Notes: a model not told the origin generated them from the letters alone. Counted from the stretch's first letter, positions 52,540-60,841 are shown. The stretch is DNA of 64,000 nt from Lachnospiraceae bacterium C6A11 (GCA_000702245.1 JNKY01000001.1:80850-144849); one strand, 5' to 3'. Translations and numbers: made by a program.

Positions 52540-52977
52540 ATGAGAGCGCCATTTCAGATATTAGCAATTCCATATAGGTTAAAACCACATTTGCAATATT
52601 GTGTTCTACACCGTTCAGACATCGATCAGTACCAGTTCGTGGCTGGCGGTGGCGAAGATGATGAAAAACCGATAGAAGCTGCAGTAAGAGAGATTTACGA
52701 AGAGACCTCTGTTAACGCGGTAAATATTCTGCCACTGACTTCTATGGCCTACATTCCTGCCAATGTCATTTCAAAAAAGCACAGAGATCTGTGGGATCCT
52801 GATACAATAGTTATTCCAGAATACACATTCGGTTTTGAATGTAATTCGGAGATGGTGCTTTCAAGTGAGCATATTGGATTGGAGTGGATGACCTACGATG
52901 ATGCACTAACGAGACTGACATGGGATTCTAATAAAACCGCATTATATGAATTGAATTGTCGCCTGCTTAAAGGGTGA
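52540..52977 (+). CDS. Nudix hydrolase
   Basis: 145 residues from ATG 52540 (GTGGAGGAAATTACT upstream). Nudix box GGGEDDEKPIEAAVREIYEE is intact except that the last Gly position is Ser (EETS). APFQILAIPYR and LEWMTYDDALTRLTW resemble dihydroneopterin-triphosphate pyrophosphatase-type Nudix proteins. It hydrolyses a nucleoside diphosphate linked to another group; substrate unknown. Confidence 0.88.
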   Translation: MRAPFQILAIPYRLKPHLQYCVLHRSDIDQYQFVAGGGEDDEKPIEAAVREIYEETSVNAVNILPLTSMAYIPANVISKKHRDLWDPDTIVIPEYTFGFECNSEMVLSSEHIGLEWMTYDDALTRLTWDSNKTALYELNCRLLKG

Positions 52978-53009
52978 CAACTTCAAGTTTGCGGAGATAA
53001 GTAGGGAAA

Positions 53010-53474
53010 ATGATGGATATACAATTAAATGAACTTTCAAAGAAAGAATTTGATCCGGCTCTGATTAATGAGATTACGCCTGATACCGGCTACTCGATTT
53101 GGACGAAGAAAGATCCGTTTGGAAGAGCTTATTTTGGAGTAGGAAACTTTTGTGGTATGGACAGAAGTATCAATGAAGATACGGATCTTTCTTGGTTGGA
53201 ATGGGATGGAAATGAAGTAAACATTTCGAATAATGACAAGATGATTCTTTTCGAAAAAACAATTGGGATTATGAAAGGCTGGATAGATCAATTAGTTGAG
53301 AGTTATCCGGATGACAGCTTTGTAGTATTTGCTTCTTTCGATGATGGCAATGCCTTGGTCGAAGAATGCGAAAGAAATATGTCTTTTACACTTCGTTTTT
53401 GGAAAAAACGTGAGGGTTCGGGACTTGATGAAAATATGGAATACAATCAGCCTATAATCAGATGGAGCAATTAA
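53010..53474 (+). CDS. Hypothetical cytoplasmic protein
   Basis: 154 residues, acidic, rich in aromatic residues, no membrane segment. Blocks: EITPDTGYSIWTKKDPFGRAY, IGIMKGWIDQLVESYP. No family recognised; size and neighbourhood (small single genes in an accessory region) recall immunity-type proteins. The start may be either of two adjacent ATGs (53010 or 53013); AGGGAAA precedes them. Confidence 0.6.
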   Translation: MMDIQLNELSKKEFDPALINEITPDTGYSIWTKKDPFGRAYFGVGNFCGMDRSINEDTDLSWLEWDGNEVNISNNDKMILFEKTIGIMKGWIDQLVESYPDDSFVVFASFDDGNALVEECERNMSFTLRFWKKREGSGLDENMEYNQPIIRWSN

Positions 53475-53526
53475 CAATAGTTATATTTCAGCTTTATCGA
53501 ATAAGGATATATTACAGCAAATTTAG

Positions 53527-53571
53527 TTTTTGCTCCTTAACCAGCAAAAAAAGTGAGTTAAGGTGCAAAAA
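53527..53571. repeat. Palindrome upstream of the ATPase remnant
   Basis: TTTTTGCTCCTTAAC (53527-53541) and GTTAAGGTGCAAAAA (53557-53571) form an imperfect inverted repeat. A closely related one follows the gene at 54491-54531. Confidence 0.85.
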
Positions 53572-53577
53572 TGATTG

Positions 53578-54486
53578 ATGGAAACGGAACAGTATCTTAA
53601 TGAGATTAAGAAGATGAAGTATGGAAGGAAACTTGTGCTTGATACATACATGATTTTCGGAGGGATTCCATATTATCTGGACATGCTTAACAATAAGAAA
53701 CCGTTATCCGAAAATGTTGATAATCTGTTCTTTGCAAACAACGCACCTTTTAAAACAGAGTCTGATTTCATTTTTCGCTCTCTTTTTAAGGATAGTATCA
53801 ATTATCGACGGGTAATTGAATATCTGTCTACAAAACTGATAGGCCAGACACGTGAGGATATATCGGACGAATGCAAATTGACAGGTGGTGAACTCACCAA
53901 GGTACTTAACAATCTAGTCTCCTATGATTTTGTCCGGTGTTATATGTCTCCCGGCAAAAAGGAAAGATTTAAGGTGTATCAGTTGACAGATATGTTTTCG
54001 CTATTCTATCTGAGGTTCGTAAATAAAAATGCTGGTATAGATGACCATTTCTGGACAAATATAGGAAAAACAGGCAAAAAGAATGCTTGGTCCGGATATG
54101 CCTTTGAACAGGTATGCTTAAATCATATTCCGCAAATTAAAGCCAAACTTGGCATATCTGGAATATTAAGTAACTCATATGCATGGAGTAAAAAGGCATT
54201 TATAGATTCCGATGGAAATGAATGGGAAGGCGGACAGATAGATCTGATAATCGATCGGAATGATGACATAATGAACCTTTGCGAGATGAAATATTCGTCA
54301 AATGAATTATTCAGTATAAGTCCTAAATATGCAAAGAATGTCAGGGACAGAATGGCAATGTTCAAAGCATCGGAAAAAACAAGGAAAGATTTAAGATGCA
54401 CATTTGTCACCGTATATGGCGTGAAGAAGAATCCTAACAGCGATATAGTTGTGGACCAAGTGATATTGGACGATCTTTTTACTTAA
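53578..54486 (+). CDS. ATPase of the AAA/DUF234 family, N-terminal ATP-binding part missing
   Basis: 302 residues. It begins where the C-terminal half of archaeal/bacterial AAA-14/DUF234 ATPases would start: YMIFGGIPYYLDMLNNKKP, then a winged helix (EDISDECKLTGGELTKVLNNL, YDFVRCY), QLTDMFSLFYLRFV, and a PD-(D/E)XK-like domain with GGQIDLIIDRNDDIMNLCEMKY. Full proteins have ~200 more residues with Walker A/B motifs, absent here. Palindromes lie on both sides. It is either a truncated gene or an adapted domain. Confidence 0.75.
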   Translation: METEQYLNEIKKMKYGRKLVLDTYMIFGGIPYYLDMLNNKKPLSENVDNLFFANNAPFKTESDFIFRSLFKDSINYRRVIEYLSTKLIGQTREDISDECKLTGGELTKVLNNLVSYDFVRCYMSPGKKERFKVYQLTDMFSLFYLRFVNKNAGIDDHFWTNIGKTGKKNAWSGYAFEQVCLNHIPQIKAKLGISGILSNSYAWSKKAFIDSDGNEWEGGQIDLIIDRNDDIMNLCEMKYSSNELFSISPKYAKNVRDRMAMFKASEKTRKDLRCTFVTVYGVKKNPNSDIVVDQVILDDLFT

Positions 54487-54490
54487 CATA

Positions 54491-54531
54491 TTTGCTCCTT
54501 AACTGTAAAAAAATGACAATTAAGGAGCAAA
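54491..54531. repeat. Palindrome downstream of the ATPase remnant
   Basis: TTTGCTCCTTAA (54491-54502) and TTAAGGAGCAAA (54520-54531) are perfect inverted arms; the arm sequence equals that of the palindrome at 53527-53571. Confidence 0.85.
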
Positions 54532-54592
54532 AATAAAAGCAAATATCCATCGAAGTCATTATAATGACCTCAAAAAACGGAGGTACATTACA

Positions 54593-54760
54593 GTGAATCA
54601 GGAAACAGCAAAATACATTATGCAAAGGATGTCGAAATATCTGGATAATAGCCAGATGATCAAGCTGAAGGATACTTTGGATGATGTGGAGAAAAAAGAG
54701 TTCTTAAGGGAACTGGTAGAGGCTATGTATGAAGAACTACCGACTCCGAAAAAGAAATAA
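54593..54760 (+). CDS. Short protein resembling the N-terminus of a tyrosine integrase
   Basis: 55 residues starting at GTG 54593 with GGAGG 8-9 bases upstream. The sequence AKYIMQRMSKYLDNSQMIKL followed by KDTLDDVEKKEFLREL is like the first helices of Lachnospiraceae site-specific recombinases (M--YL-N-Q--KL---L). The reading stops at TAA after KKK, before any SAM-like or catalytic domain, so it is a fragment or a separate small protein. Confidence 0.5.
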   Translation: MNQETAKYIMQRMSKYLDNSQMIKLKDTLDDVEKKEFLRELVEAMYEELPTPKKK

Positions 54761-54802
54761 CTTTCAGGTTATATGACTATGAATGATGGAAAGAGTGATC
54801 TA

Positions 54803-55327
54803 ATGGATGTAAAGCTTGTACCGCTTACGGCTGATGACCGTGAGCAGTTTATTTTGGATAATCAGGAAGCCTTTAACTATGGTGCACTTAAAGAATTTGG
54901 CCGAAGGCATGACCATTTCGAAGAGGATGAGCAGATTATTTCCCGCGAAACCATAGAACGTTCCATCGATAATGGAGAAGCATACAGGATTATGCTTGAG
55001 GGCAGAATTGTCGGTGGTGTGATCATCACAGTGGACGGTGAAAAGGGAGACCTTGATATTCTTTTTACTTCTCCGAAGGAACATAGCAAAGGAGTTGGCT
55101 ATGCTGCATGGTGTGAGGTAGAGAAGCTTCATCCGGAGGTGAAGGTGTGGGAGACTGTTACACCTTACTTTGAACAACGTAATATCCATTTCTATGTGAA
55201 TCGGTGTGGATTTCATATCGTCGAGTTCTATAATAGTCATCATCCGGATCCAAACGATCCAGATATAGCAGGGCAGTTAGATGAGCAGTTCCCGGATGGG
55301 ATGTTTAGATTTGAAAAGAGACTTTAA
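54803..55327 (+). CDS. GNAT-family N-acetyltransferase
   Basis: 174 residues from ATG 54803 (GGAAAGAG upstream); ATGs at 54773 and 54779 are alternatives. GRIVGGVIITVDGEKGDLDILFTSP and the acetyl-CoA loop HSKGVGYAAWCEVEKLHP, then TPYFEQRNIHFYVNRCGFHIVEF, are the GNAT fold. C-terminal GMFRFEKRL closes the sheet. Substrate unknown. Confidence 0.85.
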   Translation: MDVKLVPLTADDREQFILDNQEAFNYGALKEFGRRHDHFEEDEQIISRETIERSIDNGEAYRIMLEGRIVGGVIITVDGEKGDLDILFTSPKEHSKGVGYAAWCEVEKLHPEVKVWETVTPYFEQRNIHFYVNRCGFHIVEFYNSHHPDPNDPDIAGQLDEQFPDGMFRFEKRL

Positions 55328-55423
55328 CTTACAGTAGGCTAAAATGTTTCTTTTGATAACATTATCAACTACGAGTTGCAGTATTTGTACTATATTTTTC
55401 TTTCCGTTAGAAAAAGGAGTATT

Positions 55424-56029
55424 ATGAGAGTGACCGCATTAGCGAAGAATAATAAGAAAAAGAATCGAAATAATCAAGCTATAAATGATCGAAACAAAAC
55501 TGACACAAATTCCAATAAAAAATCCATAAAAGGATTTGTCATTGGAATCATTGCCTGTCTGCCGTTTCTTGCTTTTGGAATAGCCATTATAGGGGCGAAT
55601 ATCCATATCGGTTCATCAATGAAATCCTGTACGGAAGAAACAACCGGGATAATCGGAGAAGTATCCGTATCAAAAAAGATGAGAAGAGCAACTAAATTCT
55701 GGTATATTCACCGTACATATACGGCTGACTGTACATATGTAGTCAATGGAGAAAAGGTTGTTGAAGAAGTAAAAGTTTCTAAAGAGATCAAAAAAGGTCA
55801 GAGAGTCAAAATACGCTATAATCCTGATGATCCAAGTGAAAAATATATCGTAGGATATGATGATTCTGGAGTTTTAATCCTGCTTATATTTGGGCTTGTA
55901 TGGAGCGGATTTATCCTGCTTATCATGTTTGCGTTAATTAACGCGCTTATATACAGGAAAACCGGTGTGGATTTACTTATTAAACTTCAAAATTTACGAA
56001 AACATAAAGAAACAGAGAACGGCTTTTGA
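55424..56029 (+). CDS. DUF3592-like membrane protein
   Basis: 201 residues from ATG 55424 with AAAAAGGAG upstream. Basic, Asn/Lys-rich N-terminal tail (~40 residues), membrane helix GFVIGIIACLPFLAFGIAII, a small beta domain (TEETTGIIGEVSVSKKMRR, VNGEKVVEEVKV, KKGQRVKIRYNPDDPSEKYI) and a second helix pair near LILLIFGLVWSGFILLIMF. The beta part with YNPDDPSE is typical of DUF3592. Role unknown. Between 56030 and 56250 nothing else is recognised. Confidence 0.75.
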   Translation: MRVTALAKNNKKKNRNNQAINDRNKTDTNSNKKSIKGFVIGIIACLPFLAFGIAIIGANIHIGSSMKSCTEETTGIIGEVSVSKKMRRATKFWYIHRTYTADCTYVVNGEKVVEEVKVSKEIKKGQRVKIRYNPDDPSEKYIVGYDDSGVLILLIFGLVWSGFILLIMFALINALIYRKTGVDLLIKLQNLRKHKETENGF

Positions 56030-56254
56030 TGCATTTGACCATTTATAATGTGACTATATGCATTATTTCCAAAGCCGGGAAATGAGTGAAAGGATCAGTA
56101 GCTTTGTTGATGCTTGAAGATAGCGGTTGGAAGATATCTCGGAAGATAAAACGACGACGGATAGTAAAGTAAAATCTGATATTTGAGATGGAACCCTAAA
56201 TACAGTGGTTATGAGAGAAATCTTGTAGCCGCTATTTTTTCACAAAATAATAAC

Positions 56255-56302
56255 TTGACACCGTGTCAGAATGATGATACAATTAATATTGACACGATGT
56301 CA
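56255..56302 (+). promoter_or_regulatory. Promoter with two TetR-type operators
   Basis: TTGACA (56255-56260), 17-bp spacer, TACAAT (56278-56283). The palindrome TGACACCGTGTCA (56256-56268) overlaps the -35 box, and TGACACGATGTCA (56290-56302) covers the predicted start. The TetR gene begins 25 bp further on. Confidence 0.8.
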
Positions 56303-56327
56303 GCATAAAAATATGGGGAGGAAGGAT

Positions 56328-56945
56328 ATGCCAAAAGGATCACCGGAAAGAACGGCAGCAAGGAAAGAAGAGATAATAAGTGCCTGTGAGAAATTGTATC
56401 AGACCATGAGTTTCAAGGACATTACCCTTAAGGAGATTGGAAGCGAGACATCATTTTCAAGACCGACCATCTACAACTACTTTCAGACGAAGGAAGAGAT
56501 CTTTCTGGCGCTTTATGAACGCGAGTATAATCGCTGGAATATAGAACTGACAGACATACTAGAGAATAATGATACTCTTACGAAGGAGCAGATAGCTGAA
56601 AAAATTGCATCCTCGATAGCAAACAGACAGCAGCTTTTAAAGCTTCTTTCCATGAACAACTATGACATGGAAGCGAACAGCAGATCGGAGCTCCTTACCT
56701 CTTTCAAGGTGGCTTATGGGGAGTCAATGAAGAATGTATGCAGGATACTCACAAAGTTCTGTCCGGAGAAATCAGTGCAGGAAATCCAGGATTTTATATA
56801 TGTTTTCTTCCCGTTTATGTTTGGAATATATCCCTACACTGCTGTAACGGATAAACAGCGGGATGCAATGAAGCAGGCAAATGTGGACTATGTATACCAG
56901 TCCATTTTTGAGATAACCAATAAATGTCTGTTGAAGCTTTTATAA
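56328..56945 (+). CDS. TetR/AcrR-family repressor
   Basis: 205 residues from ATG 56328 with GGGGAGGAAGG directly upstream. HTH: FKDITLKEIGSETSFSRPTIYNYFQTKEEIFLALYERE, a typical TetR DNA-binding region. The C-terminal helical part would bind a ligand. Two 13-bp palindromes in its promoter imply self-repression and control of the aldo/keto reductase-cupin genes downstream. Confidence 0.92.
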   Translation: MPKGSPERTAARKEEIISACEKLYQTMSFKDITLKEIGSETSFSRPTIYNYFQTKEEIFLALYEREYNRWNIELTDILENNDTLTKEQIAEKIASSIANRQQLLKLLSMNNYDMEANSRSELLTSFKVAYGESMKNVCRILTKFCPEKSVQEIQDFIYVFFPFMFGIYPYTAVTDKQRDAMKQANVDYVYQSIFEITNKCLLKLL

Positions 56946-57005
56946 AGTTCAGCTGAATGTAAAAAGTGGCTTGATGAAGTACTGTAATCGGAAAGGGGTG
57001 CGACA

Positions 57006-58061
57006 ATGAAATATACAAAACTTGGGAATTCAGATCTGAACGTATCCCGTATCTGTATGGGCTGTATGGGATTCGGTGATGCAACGAAAGGACAGCACAG
57101 CTGGACGATAGATGAGGAGCATTCGAGGGAGATCATAAAAAGCGGTCTTGATCTTGGAGTAAATTTCTATGATACGGCGATAGCATATCAGAGCGGGACA
57201 AGTGAGCAGTATGTAGGTCGTGCACTCAGAGATTTTGCAAAGCGTGAGGATGTGGTTATTGCGACTAAATTTCTTCCGAGAACACCGGAAGAGATTGAAA
57301 ATGGAATAACCGGACAGCAGCATATAGAAAACATGATAAACACAAGCCTTCATAATCTTGGAATGGAATATGTGGATCTGTATATCTATCACATGTGGGA
57401 CTGGAATACAGATATCTACGATATCATGGATGGTTTAAACCGCATCGTGAAAGCAGGGAAGGCAAGATATATCGGTATTTCAAACTGTTTTGCATGGCAG
57501 ATCGCAAAAGCTAATGCTCTGGCTGAAAAGGAAGGTTTTGCTAAGTTTGTTTCAATCCAGGGGCATTATAATCTGATCTTCCGTGAAGAAGAGCGTGAGA
57601 TGGTTCCGTACTGTGATGAAGAGAATATCGCACTGACTCCTTACAGTGCATTGGCAAGCGGAAGGCTTTCCAGAAAGCCGGGTGAGAATGATACCAAGAG
57701 AGCTGCCGAGGATACCTATGCTAAGTTCAAATATGATGCTACAGCGGAGCAGGATGCTGTGATCATAGGGCGTGTGGCAGAGCTTGCCGAGAAACATGGT
57801 GTGACAATGACGGAAGTATCACTGGCATGGCTTCTTATTAAGGTAACTTCTCCGGTGGTAGGTGCAACCAAGCTTCATCATATAGAAGGTGCAGCGAAGG
57901 CTGTGGATTTGGAACTGGCGGATGAAGAGCTTACTTACCTCGAAGAGCCATATGTGCCTCACCCGTTAGCAGGTGTTATGGCACAGAATAAGAGAAGTGA
58001 TGCTTCAAAGAAACATGTATGGTCTACAGGAGCACAGAAAATAATAGGAGGCGGGAAATAA
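57006..58061 (+). CDS. Aldo/keto reductase
   Basis: 351 residues. KYTKLGNSDLNVSRICMGCMGFGD, GLDLGVNFYDTAIAYQSGTSE (catalytic Asp/Tyr), VVIATKF (Lys), YHMWDWNTDIYDIMDGL, GISNCFAWQIAKANALAEKEG and the C-terminal NADP-binding VSLAWLLIKVTSPVVGATKLHH. It reduces aldehydes or ketones with NADPH. AAAGGGGTGCGACA RBS. The next gene starts 1 bp after its stop, so they are coupled; both are likely controlled by the TetR gene upstream. Confidence 0.93.
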   Translation: MKYTKLGNSDLNVSRICMGCMGFGDATKGQHSWTIDEEHSREIIKSGLDLGVNFYDTAIAYQSGTSEQYVGRALRDFAKREDVVIATKFLPRTPEEIENGITGQQHIENMINTSLHNLGMEYVDLYIYHMWDWNTDIYDIMDGLNRIVKAGKARYIGISNCFAWQIAKANALAEKEGFAKFVSIQGHYNLIFREEEREMVPYCDEENIALTPYSALASGRLSRKPGENDTKRAAEDTYAKFKYDATAEQDAVIIGRVAELAEKHGVTMTEVSLAWLLIKVTSPVVGATKLHHIEGAAKAVDLELADEELTYLEEPYVPHPLAGVMAQNKRSDASKKHVWSTGAQKIIGGGK

Positions 58062-58062
58062 G

Positions 58063-58818
58063 ATGGCAGAGAAAATTGTACAGACAGCAGGAAGAGATCA
58101 GCTTGGCGAGTTTGCTCCGATGTTTGCACACTTAAATGATGATGTACTCTTTGGTGAAGTGTGGAATGAGGAAGCGATTGATGTTAAGACCAAATGCATT
58201 ATTACAGTGGTTTCACTTATGGCTTCAGGTATCACTGATTCTTCCCTTACATATCACCTTCAGAATGCAAAGGCTCACGGAGTTACAAAGGAAGAGATTG
58301 CAGCGATTATAACCCATGCAACTATGTATGTAGGATGGCCAAAGGGATGGGCAGTATTCCGTCTTGCAAAGGAAGTATGGAATGAAGAAGTGCCTGAACT
58401 TACAGAAAAAGACAGATATCAGAATTCTATATGCTTCCCTATTGGAGATCCTAACCCTTATGGAGAGTTCTTTGTTGGACAAAGTTATCTTGCTCCTGTT
58501 TCAACGGAACAGGTACCTGTATTTAATGTGACTTTTGAGCCGAGATGCCGTAATAACTGGCACATCCATCATGCAAAGAATGGTGGCGGACAGATGCTGA
58601 TCTGCATCGGTGGAAGAGGATATTATCAGGAATGGGGTAAAGATGCAGTTGAGATGACACCCGGTAAAGTAATAAACATTCCTGCTGAAGTTAAGCATTG
58701 GCACGGAGCAGCACCGGATTCATGGTTCTCTCACCTTGCAATCGAGGTTGCCGGGGAAGAAACAAGCAACGATTGGCTGGAAGCAGTATCGGACGAAGAC
58801 TACGGCAAATTATCATAA
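58063..58818 (+). CDS. Carboxymuconolactone decarboxylase-like/cupin fusion protein
   Basis: 251 residues. Residues ~15-110 are an AhpD/CMD domain (MFAHLNDDVLFGEVWNEEAI, KCIITVVSLMASGITDSSL, HGVTKEEIAAIITHATMYVGWPKGW), but without the CxxC redox pair. Residues ~140-240 are a cupin (FEPRCRNNWHIHHAKNGGGQ, VINIPAEVKHWHGAAPDSWF) with metal-binding histidines. Fusions of this kind sit beside aldo/keto reductases and DUF4405 genes in Clostridia. The exact reaction is unknown. Confidence 0.9.
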   Translation: MAEKIVQTAGRDQLGEFAPMFAHLNDDVLFGEVWNEEAIDVKTKCIITVVSLMASGITDSSLTYHLQNAKAHGVTKEEIAAIITHATMYVGWPKGWAVFRLAKEVWNEEVPELTEKDRYQNSICFPIGDPNPYGEFFVGQSYLAPVSTEQVPVFNVTFEPRCRNNWHIHHAKNGGGQMLICIGGRGYYQEWGKDAVEMTPGKVINIPAEVKHWHGAAPDSWFSHLAIEVAGEETSNDWLEAVSDEDYGKLS

Positions 58819-58850
58819 ATCATAACAGGAGGAAGAGTGAGGGCGGATGC

Positions 58851-59061
58851 ATGCAGAGAAAACATAATACAATGGTAAAAAGAATAGTGGATGTCTGTAT
58901 GACCGTCCTCTTATTATGTCTGATGGCATATCAGGTGACAGATGAAGCATTACACGAGTGAATCGGGATAGGAATGACTGTGCTTGTCATCATCCATCAG
59001 ATACTTAACCGAAAATGGTATGGGTGCAATTTATAAGGGAAAATACAACCTATGGCAGTAG
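58851..59061 (+). pseudogene. Broken DUF4405 membrane protein gene
   Basis: From ATG 58851: a helix VKRIVDVCMTVLLLCLMAYQVT, then DEALHE and TGA, where family members have EW. The same frame continues past the TGA as IGIGMTVLVIIHQILNRKWY, the expected second helix, then a 1-base shift gives AIYKGKYNLWQ and TAG. So it carries a nonsense codon at a conserved Trp and a frameshift. RBS AGGAGGAAGAG lies a little upstream. It would have been the last gene of the TetR-controlled operon. Confidence 0.75.
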
Positions 59062-59104
59062 TATTCACAGTTGGAAAGAAAAAGAGAAATAAGTAGTTTT
59101 ACAG

Positions 59105-59134
59105 GCGGCAGAGGGCAAGACTCTCTGCCGTTTT
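59105..59134 (+). terminator. Terminator of the aldo/keto reductase operon
   Basis: CGGCAGAG / CTCTGCCG stem with a 9-nt loop, then TTTTT. Confidence 0.85.
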
Positions 59135-59224
59135 TCTGCTTAAGAACTTTTTTTGATAAAATACTCAGTTTTTTTACGCTCAAAATGCTGGAAAAAAATG
59201 AAAGATGAATGATTATCATTTTGG

Positions 59225-59361
59225 AGAGCTGGTCATGATCGACCAGCTCTTAATTATGCCATTATAGTTAACGTAACAACTTAACATAAAACGAGTAGAT
59301 GAAGAAAAAGTGGTGGCATTTTTATCGACCACCACTTTTGAGACAATGGTATCAGAACAAG
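59225..59361. repeat. Duplicated two-hairpin block, copy A
   Basis: Starts with hairpin GAGCTGGTC/GACCAGCTC, continues taattatgcc...gttaacgtaacaacttaacataaaacgag, then hairpin AAGTGGTGG/CCACCACTT, ending acaatggtatcagaacaag. From gttaacgtaacaac onward it is identical to copy B at 61617-61749. Confidence 0.9.
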
Positions 59362-59364
59362 AAA

Positions 59365-59406
59365 TTGCAAAAGTAAATGTTGGGTACATTGCATTTACTT
59401 TTGCAA
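59365..59406. repeat. 42-bp palindrome with IS-end-like arms, copy 1
   Basis: TTGCAAAAGTAAATG (59365-59379) and CATTTACTTTTGCAA (59392-59406) are perfect 15-bp inverted arms. The right arm equals the right end of the IS30-type element (63285-63300). A variant copy lies at 63493-63534; both are followed by aagaaagataagaaac. Confidence 0.85.
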
Positions 59407-59435
59407 AAGAAAGATAAGAAACGGAGGAAAATACT

Positions 59436-59735
59436 ATGAAGAAAACATATTTCACAATAACAGGAATGAACTATTACTACGGTACAGATGTTATTAAGAA
59501 GGGCGACAAAGTTACTATTATCAAGGAGCCGGATAATCAGTATGACAAGGAGGCTATTCTTGTTAAGGTTGAAGGGCTGGGAGCGATTGGCCACGTTGCA
59601 AATAGTGTTCACACAGTTCTGGGCGAGTCTTGCAGCGCAGGAAGGATCTATGACAGATTCAAGAAGAAGGCTAAGGGTAAGGTTGTTGTGGTAACTCCGA
59701 AGGGGGCTCTCTGCGAGCTTAGATTAGAGAAGTAG
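59436..59735 (+). CDS. HIRAN-domain protein
   Basis: 99 residues forming one HIRAN domain: YFTITGMNYYYGTDVIKKGD, IIKEPDNQYDKEAILVKVEG, GAIGHVANSVHTVLGES, ending with VTPKGALCELRLEK. HIRAN domains bind DNA ends or stalled forks, or are stand-alone small proteins in mobile regions. CGGAGGAAAATACT precedes the ATG. It lies just behind the 42-bp palindrome. Confidence 0.88.
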   Translation: MKKTYFTITGMNYYYGTDVIKKGDKVTIIKEPDNQYDKEAILVKVEGLGAIGHVANSVHTVLGESCSAGRIYDRFKKKAKGKVVVVTPKGALCELRLEK

Positions 59736-59838
59736 GAGTTGGACAGTCGTGGGCAGGCAAGAACCTGCTCGCGACATAATAAAAATATACGTTGATGATG
59801 GGAAGTTGATCTGATACTGAATGATAAGGATGGATACT

Positions 59839-59949
59839 ATGTTGCAAAGGTTAAGATTTTGGATGATGAGGAAGAGGACCTGTAGGTGCTGCTGCCTAAC
59901 ATGTAAGTATTATGCAGAATGCAGGAGGGAGCTGCTGGGGGATAATTAA
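59839..59949 (+). CDS. Tiny Cys-rich reading frame, possibly a gene remnant
   Basis: 36 codons from ATG 59839: basic start then CRCCCLTCKYYAEC, a cysteine pattern typical of small zinc-binding proteins. No good RBS. Another frame just before it (DLILNDKDGYYVAKVKILDD, ending 59885) also looks like a protein end, so the 59736-60116 gap probably contains the debris of one or two genes. Confidence 0.3.
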   Translation: MLQRLRFWMMRKRTCRCCCLTCKYYAECRRELLGDN

Positions 59950-60116
59950 AGTCCCTGATAGTATTTAAAACTAACAGAGACTTTAATTATTAATATGCGT
60001 GTTTAACATTGATAGTATTAGCAGTTCTGATAGTGTATCATTTGATGGGAACTTTGAAAAGAGATTGTTACGTAATGAAAGAGGCGGATATATTGTTGAA
60101 AAGGAGTGATGAATAA

Positions 60117-60554
60117 ATGAACAGAGATTTAGAGGATAAACTGCAGATTACTCAAAGAAAATCGTTGGAAACAGCAGAGAAGACGCAATCGATATTTCAT
60201 ACTATTGGTGCATTATATCTGGCGATAACCATAGTTATAGTTATTATCAGATATATGAATGCGAGCAGTGTTGAGACAGATATAAATGATTCTGATGTAA
60301 TTAGCAATATAGTGCTTATACTAAGTGGTGCCATTGTATGCCTTATATTTTATGTTATGGGCAATTATCTGTATTACAATCTGGCTGTGAAGGCTTATAC
60401 ATTAGAGTTTTTATACAATAATTCATGCTGCATAACAGATATGAATACGAACGTTATAAGGCTTAACAATAATATGATAGATGGTATCAATACCATATGT
60501 TACGGGCAAAACAGATATTCCGCTAATAAGGAAGGTGATAAATATGGCAGATAA
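60117..60554 (+). CDS. Small membrane protein of unknown function
   Basis: 145 residues. Two membrane helices at ~28-47 (IGALYLAITIVIVIIRYM) and ~63-90 (NIVLILSGAIVCLIFYVMGNYL), with a cytoplasmic N-terminus rich in charged residues. AAAAGGAGTGATGAATA precedes the ATG. The next reading frame starts before its stop. No family recognised. Confidence 0.65.
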   Translation: MNRDLEDKLQITQRKSLETAEKTQSIFHTIGALYLAITIVIVIIRYMNASSVETDINDSDVISNIVLILSGAIVCLIFYVMGNYLYYNLAVKAYTLEFLYNNSCCITDMNTNVIRLNNNMIDGINTICYGQNRYSANKEGDKYGR

Positions 60555-60841
60555 ATCAAGAGAATACATATACGTAGAGCCGGAAGATTATATCCCGAAG
60601 GATATATATGACATGTATTTTAAGGATGATGATGTCATGGATAGGTATTACGAGATTTTATTACCTAAGAGAGGCTATATATAAAGCATATGAAAAAATT
60701 CCTACAACTGCTGATTACACTTATTCATCTGTCAGAGGATTCATGACGGATATGATTGAGGCAGGAGATATAATGAATGGTGAATATCAAGATGCTGCAA
60801 ATGAGTTGAATTCATTTTTTGGATTTGATTCTGATAATTAA
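60544..60841 (+). pseudogene. Small acidic protein gene split by a frameshift
   Basis: ATG 60544 with GGAAGGTGATAAAT upstream reads YIYVEPEDYIPKDIYDMYFK, DDDVMDRYYEIL, then LPKRGYI and TAA at 60682. The next frame carries on smoothly as LREAIYKAYEKIPTTADYTY, ending SFFGFDSDN at 60841. Joined, these give one ~98-residue protein; an indel near 60655-60672 breaks it. It overlaps the preceding membrane protein gene. Function unknown. Confidence 0.6.

Noticed and set aside
58957..58965. TGA read as tryptophan or selenocysteine in the DUF4405 gene
   Set aside because: TGG encodes Trp and TGA acts as stop in other genes of the window, no SECIS-like hairpin is evident, and a second frameshift follows, so a pseudogene is simpler.
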